From contig NZ_ML769313.1 in the NCBI RefSeq assembly GCF_009720365.1, positions 1-64,000 of the forward strand: a stretch of 64,000 nucleotides of DNA. Reading direction: 5' to 3'. Position 1 is the stretch's first letter. Each line of letters opens with the position of its first letter. The DNA is from Catellatospora paridis. GTDB taxonomy: Bacteria; Actinomycetota; Actinomycetes; Mycobacteriales; Micromonosporaceae. The notes under the pieces were generated by a model. It was not told the origin of the DNA and did no database searches. It worked only from the letters and a program-made list of their open reading frames with translations. A program made the position numbers and the translations under genes. Positions 19,001 through 27,842 of the stretch are shown here, piece after piece.

Positions 19001-20294
19001 CATCCTGCTGGACTCCACCATCCCGGCGGGCGCCACGATCAAGTTGCAGAAGGACTCCGCCAACAGCGGCACCTTCGCGATCGACTTCATCAACCTGGAG
19101 CTGGTCAGCCCCCGGGCGAACCCGGACGTGACCAAGTACAAGGTCCCGACCGGCACCTCGCACCAGGAGGTCCAGAACGCGCTCGACGCGGTCCGGATGG
19201 ACACCACCGGCGCCTTCATCGGCGTCTACCTGCCCGCCGGCAACTACGAGACGGCGCAGAAGTTCCAGATCTACGGCAAGCCGATCAAGGTCGTCGGCGC
19301 GGGCATGTGGTACACCCGCTTCGCCACCCCTGCCGGCCAGGAGAACACCGACGCCGGCTTCCGGGTGGAGAACACCGCCAGTGGCTCCTCCTTCGAACAC
19401 CTGGCGTTCTTCGGCAACTACGTCACCCGTATCGACGGCCCCGGCAAGGTCTGGGGCGAGCTGAGCCAGGTGAACAACCTGACGTTCGACAACGTCTGGG
19501 TCGAGCACACGGTCTGCGGCTGGTGGGGCGTCAAGGTCAGCGGCTGGAACGTCAAGAACAGCCGGGTCCGCGACACCTTCGCCGACGGCATCAACCTGAC
19601 CAACGACTCCACCAACAACACCGTCAGCAACGTCGAAGGACGCGGTAACGGCGACGACGCGTTCGCGCTGTTCTCCGCGATCGACTCCGGTGGCTCGGTC
19701 GGCAACCACGGCAACATCTTCGAGAACATCTCGGCGACGCTGACCTGGCGTGCCGCGGGTCTGGCCGTGTACGGCGGCTACGACAACGTGTTCCGCAACA
19801 TGTACATCGCGGACATGCTGACGTACTCCGGCATCACGATCAGCTCGCTGGACTTCGGATACCCGTTCGTCGGGTTCGGCACGACACCCACGCGGTTCGA
19901 GAACATCTCGCTCGTGCGGGCCGGCGGCCACTTCTGGGGCCAGCAGACCTTCGGCGCCATCTGGGTCTTCGCGGCCTCGAAGGAGTTCCGCGGGATCCGG
20001 GTCACCGATGTGGACATCGTCGACCCGACGTACTCCGGCATCATGTTCCAGTCGAAGTACCCGGAGCAGCAGCTGGTCACCGACACCATCTTCACCAACG
20101 TCACCATCAGCGGCGCGCAGAAGAGCGGTGACGCGTTCGATGCCAAGTCCGGCATCGGCATCTGGGTCAACGAGCTGCCCGAAACGGGTCAGGGTCCGGC
20201 GAGGGGTTCGGCCACCTTCAACAACCTGACCTTCAGCAACAACTTCCAGAACATCCGCAACACGACCACCACCTTCACCCTCAACATCAGCTGA
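16026..20294 (+). CDS. Secreted GH87 alpha-1,3-glucanase (mycodextranase-like), multimodular
   Basis: 1422 residues from GTG 16026, chosen for the GGGAGGA site 5 bp upstream; ATG 15990 is an alternative. Signal peptide 1-32. F5/8 type C modules at about 36-170, 176-310 and 500-637; Fn3 at about 313-400 and 405-497; CARDB-like at 640-750 and 752-865; CBM35-like at 870-1020; right-handed beta-helix catalytic domain 1032-1422. Asp1187 (FADGIN) and Asp1210-Asp1211 (GNGDDAFA) have spacing 23/24, the same as the catalytic aspartates of a characterised GH87 alpha-1,3-glucanase as I recall them (Asp1045, 1068, 1069). Expected to cut alpha-1,3-glucan of fungal walls or dental-type biofilms. Confidence 0.88.
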   Translation: MKIRNVRIRLLAAVVAASLAVVAGPTSPASAAGGPNLAAGKATAASSVNGPYVTGNLVDSNAGSYWESSGAFAQWAQVDLGSTVSIDQVVLKLPAGWGERTQTLSVQGSTNGTSFSTIVASAGYNFQPGSGNVVTINFTAASTRYVRINITANTGWAAAQLSELEVYGAGGGSSGNLAIGRSITESGHADVYGAGNANDGNQGTYWESVNNAWPQWLRVDLGSTVSVNRVVLKIPTGWGARTQTLAVQGSTNGTTFADIVASTGYNFTGSNTVTINFATASTRYVRINITANTAWPAGQISEFEIYGPTTGDTQAPTTPGSLAYTQPASGQIRLTWNASTDNVGVTAYDIYANGDLLTSVNGSTLTYTDSRPDSQTVSYYVRARDAAGNQSGNSNTVTRTGQTGDTQAPTAPGSLAYTLPASGQIRLTWTASTDNVGVTGYDIYANSALRGSVNGSTLVYTDNQPDTATVSYFVRAKDAAGNTSPMSNIVTRNGSGGGGTNQALNKPITDNGHTHIFAPENANDGDLTTYWEGSTSPNQLTVAMGSNVGVSSVVVKLNPDGAWGARTQTIQVLGRDQGSSSFVNVVSAQAYSFNPATGNTVTINASGNYADIRLQFTGNSGAPGGQVAELQVIGTPAPNPDLTVTSVTWSPASPVETDAITVSAVVRNAGTNTSGATNVNFYLGTTLVGTGSVGSLAAGAQTTVNANIGTRNAGTYAVTAKVDEANTVVEQSETNNSFTAASSLTVSPVQSSDLVANLSWTPSNPSAGNNVTFSVAIKNQGTIASASGAHGITLTVLNEAGTVIRTLTGSVSGVINAGATSAAQNLGTWTAANGKYTVRVVLANDANELAVKQANNTSNTPLFVGRGANMNYDMYEAEDGSTGGGASVVGPNRIIGDLAGEASGRKAVTLNSNGQYVQWTTKSASNALVTRFSIPDNAGGTGTTSTLNIYVNNVFHKAITLTSKYSWLYGAEAGPSNSPGAGAPRHLYDEANILLDSTIPAGATIKLQKDSANSGTFAIDFINLELVSPRANPDVTKYKVPTGTSHQEVQNALDAVRMDTTGAFIGVYLPAGNYETAQKFQIYGKPIKVVGAGMWYTRFATPAGQENTDAGFRVENTASGSSFEHLAFFGNYVTRIDGPGKVWGELSQVNNLTFDNVWVEHTVCGWWGVKVSGWNVKNSRVRDTFADGINLTNDSTNNTVSNVEGRGNGDDAFALFSAIDSGGSVGNHGNIFENISATLTWRAAGLAVYGGYDNVFRNMYIADMLTYSGITISSLDFGYPFVGFGTTPTRFENISLVRAGGHFWGQQTFGAIWVFAASKEFRGIRVTDVDIVDPTYSGIMFQSKYPEQQLVTDTIFTNVTISGAQKSGDAFDAKSGIGIWVNELPETGQGPARGSATFNNLTFSNNFQNIRNTTTTFTLNIS

Positions 20295-20300
20295 CGCTGA

Positions 20301-20332
20301 CAGGCGCCGAGCGGCCTCCCCGCTCGGCGCCT
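20301..20332. terminator. Strong hairpin terminator after the GH87 gene
   Basis: Perfect 14-bp stem CAGGCGCCGAGCGG with complement and 4-nt loop CCTC, 6 bp after the stop codon. Confidence 0.85.
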
Positions 20333-20341
20333 GGGATGAAG

Positions 20342-20385
20342 GAAGGGCACCTTCTTGTCGCAATACGATGTAGAAGGTGCCCTTC
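20342..20385. repeat. Intergenic palindrome, family A copy 2
   Basis: Arms GAAGGGCACCTTCT and AGAAGGTGCCCTTC (14 bp, perfect), same core as the copies at 10527 and 47810, with a different loop (TGTCGCAATACGATGT). Convergent gap between GH87 (+) and the hydrolase (-); second hairpin in tandem with the terminator at 20301. Confidence 0.85.
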
Positions 20386-20432
20386 TCGACATTTGAGGGC
20401 GTTGAGCTGCGTGTTCGAGGCGGCGAACGCGG

Positions 20433-21515
20433 TCAGAGCCGGTCGGCGTCCATGACGGCCTGCGCGAAAGGCTCCGGGGCCTCCTGGGGCACGTTATGGC
20501 CGATGCCTTGCAGTGCTCGGTGCTCGTAGGCGCCGGTGAACTTCGCGCGGTAGGCCGCGCCGTCGCCGGGCGGCACGAACGGGTCCTCCTGCCCGTCGAT
20601 CGTGATCGTGGCGACCCCGATCGTCGGGCTCTTCGCCAGCTGCGCCTCCAGCTCGTCGTGGCGCGGGTCGCCCTGCGCCAGGCTCAGCCGCCAGCGGTAG
20701 TTGCCGATCACGATCGGCACGTAGTCCGGGTTGTCGAAGGCCGCCGCGGTGCGGTCGAAGGTCGCGTCGTCGAACTTCCACGTCGGGGAGGCGTAGGCCC
20801 AGATCAGCTTCGCCAGGTCGTGCCGGTTCCTGTCGAGGCCCAACCGGCCACGCTCGGTGCTGAAGTAGTACTGGTACCACCACGCCCACTCGGCCTTCGG
20901 GGGCAGCGGCTGCTTGTTGGCCTCCCGGTTCGTGATCAGGTAGCCGGACACCGAGACCAGCGCCTTGACCCGCGCCGGCCACAGCGCGGCCACGATGTCG
21001 GCGGTACGCGAACCCCAGTCGAACCCGGCCAGCAGCGCCTGCCGGATGCCGAGGGCGTCCATCAGCGCGACCAGATCGAGGGCGAAGGCCGACTGCTCCG
21101 CGGTGCGGGGCGTCGCCGCATCCCGGAACCGCGTCGTGCCGTGGCCGCGCAGGTACGGCACGATCGCCCGGTAGCCCTTGGCGGCCAGCAGCGGCGCGAC
21201 GGCGGTGTAGCTGTGGATGTCGTACGGCCAGCCGTGCAGCAGGAACACCGGGCGACCGTCGGCGGGGCCGGTCTCGACGTAGCCGACGTTCAGCTCGCCC
21301 GCGTCAATCTGGCGCACCGGGCCGAACTCGGGCTGCGTCGGCGTCGTCGCGTCGGCCGTGAGACCGCTCGCGCCGAACCCACCGGCCGCGTGCGCGGTGC
21401 CCTCGGCGCGGGCCGGATCCGCCGCGCGTGCCGTGGCCGGCGGCACCGCGAGGCCGCCCAGGGCGGCCACCGCCCCGGAGCCGAGGATCTTGCTGAACGT
21501 GCGCCGGTCGACCAT
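20433..21515 (-). CDS. Tat-exported alpha/beta hydrolase, epoxide-hydrolase-like
   Basis: 360 residues from ATG 21515 (GGGAGG 6 bp upstream); upstream in-frame codons are not needed. Tat signal DRRTFSK followed by a hydrophobic run ending ATARA-AD. Oxyanion motif HGWP at 94-97; nucleophile elbow AGFDWGS with Asp166, so an ester intermediate on Asp as in epoxide hydrolases and haloalkane dehalogenases rather than a Ser esterase; catalytic His about 340 in GIGHNVP. Acts outside the membrane after folded export. Substrate unknown; epoxide hydrolase is favoured by the GxDxG motif. Confidence 0.88.
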   Translation of the reverse strand: MVDRRTFSKILGSGAVAALGGLAVPPATARAADPARAEGTAHAAGGFGASGLTADATTPTQPEFGPVRQIDAGELNVGYVETGPADGRPVFLLHGWPYDIHSYTAVAPLLAAKGYRAIVPYLRGHGTTRFRDAATPRTAEQSAFALDLVALMDALGIRQALLAGFDWGSRTADIVAALWPARVKALVSVSGYLITNREANKQPLPPKAEWAWWYQYYFSTERGRLGLDRNRHDLAKLIWAYASPTWKFDDATFDRTAAAFDNPDYVPIVIGNYRWRLSLAQGDPRHDELEAQLAKSPTIGVATITIDGQEDPFVPPGDGAAYRAKFTGAYEHRALQGIGHNVPQEAPEPFAQAVMDADRL

Positions 21516-21689
21516 CCGGAACCTCCCGTGAGGTGTCGACGGAGGTGAGCGCGTGCCGCAGACCACCGCGGCGTGGACGCGCGCGGACTCGTATACCCAG
21601 CTCGGACGCTACCGGTCGGCGCGGCGGGCCGGACCGGTTCTGCGGGAAGTCGGATCGACGCCCGACGGTGCGGGCGCAATGATGTAGGC

Positions 21690-22655
21690 ATGTCGCTGGA
21701 ACGGCTCGACCTGAGCAGCCCCGTCGCCCGGCTCGGGTTCGGGCTGGCCGCGGTGGGGCGGCCGGGATACATCAACCTGCACCGGGAGCGGGACCTCGTC
21801 GAGCGGACCGTCGAGGCGCTGCGGGAACGTACGTACGAGCTGCTCGACGCGGCGTACGCCGCCGGGGTGCGGTACGCCGACGCGGCGCGCTCGTACGGCC
21901 TCGCCGAGGAGTTCCTCGCCGGGTGGCTGAGCACGCGGGACGTGCCCGACATGGTGGTCGGGAGCAAGTGGGGTTACACGTACACCGGGGACTGGCGGGT
22001 CGACGCCGAGGTGCATGAGACCAAGGACCACGGGCTCGCCGTGTACGAACGCCAGCTGGCCGAGACGCGGGAACTGCTGGGGGAGCGGCTGGACCTGTAC
22101 CAGATCCATTCGCTGACCGTGGAGAGCCCGGCGCTGGCCGATACCGCGTTGCACCGGCGCCTGGCCGACCTGGCCGCGACCGGCGTGACCGTGGGCTTCT
22201 CCAGCAGCGGACCCCGGCAGGCGGACGCGATCGACGCGGCGCTGCGGATCGAGGTCGACGGGATGCCGCTGTTCCGCAGCGTGCAGGCCACCTGGAACGT
22301 GCTCGAACCGTCCGCCGGCCGGGCGCTGGCTGCCGCCCGTGCCGCCGGGTGCCACGTGATCGTCAAGGAGGCGATGGCCAACGGACGGCTGGCCGAGCCG
22401 TCGCCGGAGCTGGGTGCGCTGGCAGAGGTGGCGGCAGAGGTGGGCGCGCCGCAGGACGCGGTGGCGCTGGCGGCCGTGCTGCACCAGCCGTGGGCCCAGG
22501 TCGTGCTGTCGGGCGCGGCCACTACCGCGCAGCTGGCGACTAACCTGGTCGCGGCCCGTCTGGAACTGTCCGACGACCAGCTCGCGCGGTTGTCGACGCC
22601 GGCCGAGCCCGCCGAGCAGTACTGGAAACATCGCGCCACGCTGCCCTGGCAGTGA
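21690..22655 (+). CDS. Aldo/keto reductase family protein
   Basis: 321 residues. Catalytic tetrad visible: Asp64 and Tyr69 (YADAARSYG), Lys93 (VGSKWGY), His140 (YQIHS). NAD(P)H-dependent (alpha/beta)8 barrel. The last third (VALAAVLHQPWAQVVLSGAATTAQ) is the cofactor-binding part. Stands alone, divergent from the hydrolase by 174 bp. ATG 21690 is the first good start; substrate cannot be inferred. Confidence 0.92.
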   Translation: MSLERLDLSSPVARLGFGLAAVGRPGYINLHRERDLVERTVEALRERTYELLDAAYAAGVRYADAARSYGLAEEFLAGWLSTRDVPDMVVGSKWGYTYTGDWRVDAEVHETKDHGLAVYERQLAETRELLGERLDLYQIHSLTVESPALADTALHRRLADLAATGVTVGFSSSGPRQADAIDAALRIEVDGMPLFRSVQATWNVLEPSAGRALAAARAAGCHVIVKEAMANGRLAEPSPELGALAEVAAEVGAPQDAVALAAVLHQPWAQVVLSGAATTAQLATNLVAARLELSDDQLARLSTPAEPAEQYWKHRATLPWQ

Positions 22656-22690
22656 CACCGCCTCACCCGGCCGACCCGGGCACCGTTCCT

Positions 22691-22951
22691 TCAGGCAGTG
22701 GTGCGGAGGGCGGTGGCCACGGCTTCGGCGGCTTGGGGGGCGTCGGGGCCGGTGGCGCGGACGGTGACGGTTTCGCCGGCGGTGGCGCCGAGGGCCAGGA
22801 GGGCGAGGACGCCGCGGGCGTTGGCGGTCTTGGCGCCGTAGACGATCTCCACGGCGCTGGTGAACTTGGCGGCGGTGACGACGACCTGGCCGGCGGGGCG
22901 GGCGTGCAGGTGGGCGGGCAGGACCACGGTGGTCTCAGAGCTTTCTGGCAT
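22691..22951 (-). CDS. ptsH: HPr phosphocarrier protein of the dihydroxyacetone PTS
   Basis: 86 residues. Phosphoryl-accepting His16 in HLHARPAG. The region that carries regulatory Ser46 in low-GC Gram-positive HPr reads ANARGVLALLALGA here, with no Ser, so no HPr-kinase control is expected. Start overlaps the end of dhaM by 17 bp, so the two are translated together. Predicted to pass phosphate from the EI encoded at 25119 to DhaM. Confidence 0.92.
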   Translation of the reverse strand: MPESSETTVVLPAHLHARPAGQVVVTAAKFTSAVEIVYGAKTANARGVLALLALGATAGETVTVRATGPDAPQAAEAVATALRTTA

Positions 22952-23327
22952 GCCAGGCCTCCTCCGCGGCGTCGACGACCGCGTCCAGGTCGGCGCCGGT
23001 GGCCGCGATGACGGCGGCGGCGACCGCGCCCTCCACGAAGGGGGCGTCGACCAGGCGCACCTTGGGGTCCGGGTGCTGCTCCAGCAGGGCCTTCGCGGTC
23101 AGCACCGAGCTGCCCAGGTCGGGCAGGACGACCACGCCCTCGCCGGAGCCGGCCTCGGCGATCGCGTCGCGGATCAGCTCGTACGAGGTGCCCAGGCCGC
23201 CGTCGTCGTCGCCGCCCGCGACGGTGACCGCGACCGCGTCGCCGGCCACCTGGCGGAGCAGGTCGCGCAGACCGGCGGCCAGATCGGGGCTGTGCGAGAC
23301 GAGGACCAGGCCCACGGTGCCGCTCAT
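22935..23327 (-). CDS. dhaM: Dihydroxyacetone kinase phosphotransferase subunit DhaM (EIIA-like)
   Basis: 130 residues, the EIIA-Man-like fold only; in E. coli DhaM this is fused to HPr and EI-like domains, here those are separate genes nearby. Active His12 in [26 protein letters not shown] and the [12 protein letters not shown] stretch are family signatures. Rephosphorylates ADP bound to DhaL. First gene of the minus transcript dhaM-HPr, 155 bp from divergent dhaK. Confidence 0.94.
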   Translation of the reverse strand: MSGTVGLVLVSHSPDLAAGLRDLLRQVAGDAVAVTVAGGDDDGGLGTSYELIRDAIAEAGSGEGVVVLPDLGSSVLTAKALLEQHPDPKVRLVDAPFVEGAVAAAVIAATGADLDAVVDAAEEAWHARKL

Positions 23328-23482
23328 GTGGGGATGGTAGCCCGCGGGCCGGTAAACCGGGCGCAGTGCCGCCGGTCGGGGCAGGATGGACTTACGACGC
23401 CCACCGGCGGCGCGACGGTCGCGCCCCGGGCCGCTGGGATGCGCCCGGGACGAGCCACCAGCGCAGTGAAGGGAGCCCGGCC

Positions 23483-24481
23483 GTGAAGAAGTTCATCAAC
23501 CACCCCGATGCGGTGGTCCGTGAGGCGCTGGTGGGCCTGGCCGCCGCCCACCCGGAGCTGCGGGTGGACCTGGAGCAGCAGATAGTGGTCCGGGCCGACG
23601 CGCCCCGGGCCGGCAAGGTCGGCCTGATCTCCGGCGGCGGGTCGGGCCACGAGCCCCTGCATGCCGGATTCGTGGGGCTGGGCATGCTCGACGCGGCGTG
23701 TCCCGGTGAGGTGTTCACCTCGCCCGTGCCCGACCAGATCCTCGCCGCGGCGAAGGCGGTCGACGGCGGGTCGGGCGTGGTGCACATCGTGAAGAACTAC
23801 ACCGGCGACGTCATGAACTTCCAGATGGCCGCGGAGCTGTCCGCTGACGAGGGCATCGAGGTGCACTCGGTGCTGGTCGACGACGACGTGGCGGTGGAGG
23901 ACTCCACCTGGACCGCGGGCCGCCGCGGCACCGGCGCGACGATGCTGGTCGAGAAGATCGCCGGTGCGCTGGCCGAGGAGGGCGGCGACGCGGTGTCGGT
24001 CGCCGCGCTGGGCACCCGCGTCAACGAGGCCAGCGCCTCGTTCGCGATCGCGCTGACCCCGTGCACCACGCCCGCTGCGGGACGGCCCGGGTTCGAGCTG
24101 GGCGAGGACGAGATGGAGGTCGGCGTCGGCATCCACGGCGAGCCCGGCCGCCGCCGCGAGAAGCTGCTGCCCGCCCGCGACATCGCCACGATGACGCTGG
24201 AGGCGATCCTCGCGGCCAAACCGGTCGCCGCGGGCGAGGACGCGATCGTGCTGATGAACGGGCTGGGCGCGACTCCGCTGATCGAGCTTTACCTGCTCTA
24301 CGGCGAGTTCGCCGGGCTGCTGGAGTCGGCCGGGGTGCGCATCGCGCGCAATCTCGTCGGCAACTACGTGACCAGCCTGGACATGGCCGGCATGTCGTTG
24401 ACGGTGTGCCGGGCCGATCCGGAGCTGCTGCGGCTGTGGGACGCCCCGGTGCGTACGCCGGCGCTGCGCTGGGGCGTCTGA
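23483..24481 (+). CDS. dhaK: Dihydroxyacetone kinase subunit DhaK
   Basis: 332 residues from GTG 23483 (GAAGGGAG upstream). GGGSGHEP with His56, NYTGD with Asp109 and VGIHGEPG with His218 match the general acid/base and the substrate-binding His that holds dihydroxyacetone covalently in the E. coli enzyme. Binds dihydroxyacetone for phosphorylation by DhaL. Stop overlaps dhaL start (TGATG). Confidence 0.96.
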   Translation: MKKFINHPDAVVREALVGLAAAHPELRVDLEQQIVVRADAPRAGKVGLISGGGSGHEPLHAGFVGLGMLDAACPGEVFTSPVPDQILAAAKAVDGGSGVVHIVKNYTGDVMNFQMAAELSADEGIEVHSVLVDDDVAVEDSTWTAGRRGTGATMLVEKIAGALAEEGGDAVSVAALGTRVNEASASFAIALTPCTTPAAGRPGFELGEDEMEVGVGIHGEPGRRREKLLPARDIATMTLEAILAAKPVAAGEDAIVLMNGLGATPLIELYLLYGEFAGLLESAGVRIARNLVGNYVTSLDMAGMSLTVCRADPELLRLWDAPVRTPALRWGV

Positions 24482-25122
24482 TGGACGTCGCGCTCGCCAA
24501 GGCCTGGCTGGACACGGCCGCGGATGCCATCGCGGCCGAGGCCGATCAGCTGACCACGCTGGACGCCGCGATCGGCGACTCCGATCACGGCGTCAACATG
24601 AACCGCGGCTTCGGCGCGGTGCGCACCGCGCTGGCCGGGGCCGCGCCCGACGGGGTCGGCGCGGTGTTCACGCTGGCCGGATCGACGCTGGTGTCGAAGG
24701 TCGGCGGCGCGGCGGGGCCGCTGTACGGCAGCGCGCTGCGGGCGCTGGGCAAGTCGCTGCCGGAGGGTCCCGAGGTGGACGCCGCGGCGTTCGGGGCCGG
24801 GCTGCGCGCGGGCCTGGACGCGCTGCGCAAACTGGGCGGGGCCGCGCCGGGCGACAAGACCATCGTGGACGCGTACCTGCCGGCGGTGGACGCCTACGAC
24901 GCGGCGCTGCGCCAGCACGGGCAGGACGGTGACGGCGGGCTGGCCGCGGCCGCCCGGGCCGCCGCGGAGGCCGCTGCCGACGGCGTGCGGGCCACGGTGC
25001 CGCTGCAGGCCCGCAAGGGGCGCGCGTCGTATCTCGGCGAGCGCAGCATCGGGCACCAGGACCCGGGCGCGACCTCGACCTGGCTGATCTTCCAGGCCCT
25101 GGCCGACGCCACCGCGCCATGA
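24481..25122 (+). CDS. dhaL: Dihydroxyacetone kinase ADP-binding subunit DhaL
   Basis: 213 residues, all-helical barrel. Asp28, Asp33 and Asp35 in DAAIGDSDHGVNMNRG bind Mg-ADP; APGDKTIVDAYLPA and GRASYLGERSIGHQDPGA are further family motifs. In the PTS form ADP is a bound coenzyme that is phosphorylated by DhaM. Stop overlaps the EI start (ATGA). Confidence 0.96.
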   Translation: MDVALAKAWLDTAADAIAAEADQLTTLDAAIGDSDHGVNMNRGFGAVRTALAGAAPDGVGAVFTLAGSTLVSKVGGAAGPLYGSALRALGKSLPEGPEVDAAAFGAGLRAGLDALRKLGGAAPGDKTIVDAYLPAVDAYDAALRQHGQDGDGGLAAAARAAAEAAADGVRATVPLQARKGRASYLGERSIGHQDPGATSTWLIFQALADATAP

Positions 25123-26723
25123 GGCCCGAGGTCTACTGCGGGGTCGCGGGCGCGCCCGGCGTCGCGGTGGGCCGGCTGCGCCATCTGGCGTACGGGACCA
25201 ACGGCGAATCGGTGTCCGCCACCCCGGACCAGGTCGGGGCGGCGTTCGACGCGGTCGCGGCCCGGCTGCGCTGCACCGCGCAGAACATGCGCGCCCGTGG
25301 CGATAGCGGCACGCCCGCCGACATCCTGGAGGCGACCGCGCTCATCGCCGACGACCCCGATCTGCGTTCCGCCGCGATCGGCGGGGTCGAGAACAACACC
25401 CCGGCGGACCGGGCGGTGCTCGACGCGGCGGAGCGGTACGCGGGGGTGCTGGCCGCGCTGTCGGACCCGACGCTGGCCGCGCGCGCCGCCGACGTACGCC
25501 AGATCGGCCGCCGTGTGGTCGAGCAGCTGCGGTCCGGGGTCGGGCAGCCCACGGGGCCGGGCGACGAGCCGGTGATCCTGGTCGCCGAGGAGCTGGGCGC
25601 CGACGACCTGCTCGACCCGGCGGTGCCGGTGGTGGGCGGGGTGTCGCGGCTGGGCGGGCCGAACGCGCACGTGGCGATCGTGGCGCGGGCGCTGGGGGTG
25701 CCGCTGCTGTTCGGGGTGAACGTGCCGGCGTCGTCGGCGGGCCGGGAGGCGGTGCTCGACGCGGTCGTGGCGACGCTGACCGTGTCGCCGACGACGCACC
25801 GGGTGGAGGCCGCCCGGCGGGCCGCCACGGCGGCGCGGCTGCGCCGCGAGGAGCTGGCGGCGCTGCGCGACCAGCCCGCGGTGACCAGGGACGGCACCCC
25901 GGTGACGCTGCTGGTCAACGTGTCGACCGCGGCGGACGCGGTCGCGGGCCTGGCCGCCGGGGCGCAGGGGTCCGGGCTGATCCGCACCGAGGTGGCCTTC
26001 CTGCACACGGCGCACTGGCCGACCCGGTCCGAGCACGCGGCGGCGCTGCGGCCGGTGCTGGCGGCGCTGGCCGGGCACCGGGCCACCGTGCGCACCCTCG
26101 ACTTCGCACCGGACAAGCTGCCGCCGTTCCTGTGGGGCACCTCGTCGCGTCACCGCGGGCTGGAACTGATGCTGGACACCCCGCAGACGCTGGCGGACCA
26201 GTTCGCGGCGATCCTGGACGAGGCCGACGGCGCGCTGCTGCGCGTCATGATCCCGATGGTCGTCTCGGTGGCCCAGCTGGACCGGTGCCGCGAGCTGCTG
26301 GACGCCGCGGCGGCCGAGCGCGGGGTGCCGTCGCCGCCGCTGGGCGCGATGATCGAGTTGCCGGAGGCGGTGGTGGTGATCGACGAGCTGGCGGCCGCCG
26401 CCGACTTCCTGTCGATCGGCAGCAACGACCTGACCGCGTCGCTGCTCGGGCTGGATCGGCGCGATCCGGCGCTGACCCCCGGCCGGATCGCGGACCCGGT
26501 GGTGCTGGCCGCGGTCGTGGCGGTGGTGCGCGCGGGCCGCAGGCACGACCGGGACGTGTCGGTGTGCGGCGACGCCGCCGGTGACCCGGCCCTGGTGCCG
26601 CTGCTGCTGTCTACGGGCTGCCGGACCCTTTCTGCCGCGCCGACGGCGCTGGACGAGGTGCGGGCGGTCGTTCGTGACACGACGCTGGACCCGTCCCGGC
26701 CGGACGACATAAAACCCATTTAG
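25119..26723 (+). CDS. ptsI: PTS enzyme I (PEP-protein phosphotransferase) of the Dha operon
   Basis: 534 residues, near the usual 550-575. Phosphohistidine domain with His184 in GGPNAHVAIVARALGVP (Asn-Ala replaces the common Thr-Ser before His). C-terminal PEP barrel: GSGLIRTEVAFL, VRTLDFAPDK, SIGSNDLTASLLGLDR, and Cys483 in VSVCGDAAGD. Starts the chain PEP to EI to HPr to DhaM to DhaL. Last gene of the dhaK-dhaL-EI transcript; whether the cell has another EI for sugars cannot be told from the window. Confidence 0.93.
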   Translation: MRPEVYCGVAGAPGVAVGRLRHLAYGTNGESVSATPDQVGAAFDAVAARLRCTAQNMRARGDSGTPADILEATALIADDPDLRSAAIGGVENNTPADRAVLDAAERYAGVLAALSDPTLAARAADVRQIGRRVVEQLRSGVGQPTGPGDEPVILVAEELGADDLLDPAVPVVGGVSRLGGPNAHVAIVARALGVPLLFGVNVPASSAGREAVLDAVVATLTVSPTTHRVEAARRAATAARLRREELAALRDQPAVTRDGTPVTLLVNVSTAADAVAGLAAGAQGSGLIRTEVAFLHTAHWPTRSEHAAALRPVLAALAGHRATVRTLDFAPDKLPPFLWGTSSRHRGLELMLDTPQTLADQFAAILDEADGALLRVMIPMVVSVAQLDRCRELLDAAAAERGVPSPPLGAMIELPEAVVVIDELAAAADFLSIGSNDLTASLLGLDRRDPALTPGRIADPVVLAAVVAVVRAGRRHDRDVSVCGDAAGDPALVPLLLSTGCRTLSAAPTALDEVRAVVRDTTLDPSRPDDIKPI

Positions 26724-26935
26724 TACGCATCACCCCCGACGATCGCATACCCGGCAGCGGGTATCGGAGAGCGATCTAGGCTGGACGCGATTCGTTCTAT
26801 GCTGGACACGTAGCGCGAGTGGATCGCCGTTTTCGGTGGTCGGCGGCGGTTTTCCTGCCGCGACGGCACACGACGTACGCGCGCCGCACGGCCTCGCCGC
26901 CCCTACCCGCGGACACCTCTGGGGGGCGGACAGAC
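26724..26935 (+). promoter_or_regulatory. glp operon promoter region with inverted repeat
   Basis: 212 bp, AT-richer than neighbours. An inverted repeat ATACCCG-GCAG-CGGGTAT lies at 26747-26764, and two direct GCTGGAC elements follow at about 26780-26820. Position just upstream of glpF suggests an operator for a glycerol regulator (IclR-type GylR is the usual one in actinomycetes; assignment inferred). Confidence 0.5.
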
Positions 26936-27802
26936 ATGGCAAGTTCCGGGACGGCAGAGAAGGTGAGCGCCACCAAGTGTCTGTGGCGCGAGCTGAGCGC
27001 GGAGTTCGCCGGCACCATGATCCTGATTTTGTTCGGCGTCGGCGTGGTGGCCCAGGTCGTCGGCGGCGGCCTCGGCGACCACGACAGCATCGCCTGGGCG
27101 TGGGGCCTGGGCGTGACCATGGGTGTCTACGTCGCCGCGCGCATCAGCGGCGGGCACCTCAATCCGGCGGTGACGTTCTCGCTGGCACTCTTCAAGGGGT
27201 TCCCCTGGGTTAAGGTGCTGCCCTACATCGTCGCGCAGTTCCTGGGCGCGTTCGTGGCGGCGCTCATCGTCCGGTGGAACTACACCGAGGTGCTGCACAA
27301 GGTCGACCCCGGCCTCACGATCAAGACGCAGGGCGTCTTCTCCACCCTGCCCGGCAACGGCTCGCTGCCGATCGGCACCTGGGGCGCGTTCCGCGACCAG
27401 GTCATCGGCACGGCGATCCTGCTGTTCGTGGTGCTGGCGCTGACCGACCTGCTCAACCTGCCACCGCTGGCCAACCTGGCCCCGCTGATGATCGGTCTGC
27501 TGATCGTCGGGATCGGCATGGCCTGGGGCACCGCGGCCGGCTACGCGATCAACCCGGCCCGTGACTTCGGGCCCCGGGTGGCGTCTTATCTGACCGGTTA
27601 CGAGTCCGCCTTCAGAGATCAGTATGGGAATCTGTATTTCTGGGTGCCGATCGTCGCGCCACTCATCGGCGGGGCCCTGGGCGCCTGGCTGTACCAGGTT
27701 CTGATCGGCCGGTATCTCACGGTGGAGCAGGTGGAAGAGGCGACCACGCCGGTCGGCACGGTCGGGGTGAAGGAGTCGGGCACGTCCGAGAACGACGCGT
27801 GA
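26936..27802 (+). CDS. glpF: Glycerol uptake facilitator (aquaglyceroporin)
   Basis: 288 residues from ATG 26936 (GGGGGG upstream). Six transmembrane segments and two NPA half-helices: [10 protein letters not shown] (Asn76) and [11 protein letters not shown] (Asn206). The Asp after the second NPAR marks the glycerol-conducting branch. Passive glycerol entry, trapped by GlpK encoded 40 bp downstream. The C-terminal tail of about 30 residues is polar. Confidence 0.96.
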   Translation: MASSGTAEKVSATKCLWRELSAEFAGTMILILFGVGVVAQVVGGGLGDHDSIAWAWGLGVTMGVYVAARISGGHLNPAVTFSLALFKGFPWVKVLPYIVAQFLGAFVAALIVRWNYTEVLHKVDPGLTIKTQGVFSTLPGNGSLPIGTWGAFRDQVIGTAILLFVVLALTDLLNLPPLANLAPLMIGLLIVGIGMAWGTAAGYAINPARDFGPRVASYLTGYESAFRDQYGNLYFWVPIVAPLIGGALGAWLYQVLIGRYLTVEQVEEATTPVGTVGVKESGTSENDA

Positions 27803-27842
27803 GCCGTGCCGACCGAGACGACGTTCAGGGAGAGGACGCGAG

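Noticed and set aside
16104-20363. Very long antisense open frame opposite the GH87 gene (similar ones opposite the GH99-like gene and the poly-HAMP kinase)
   Set aside because: Arises from the GC3 codon bias of the real gene; product is Arg/Gly/Val-rich without any domain, while the sense strand encodes complete families.
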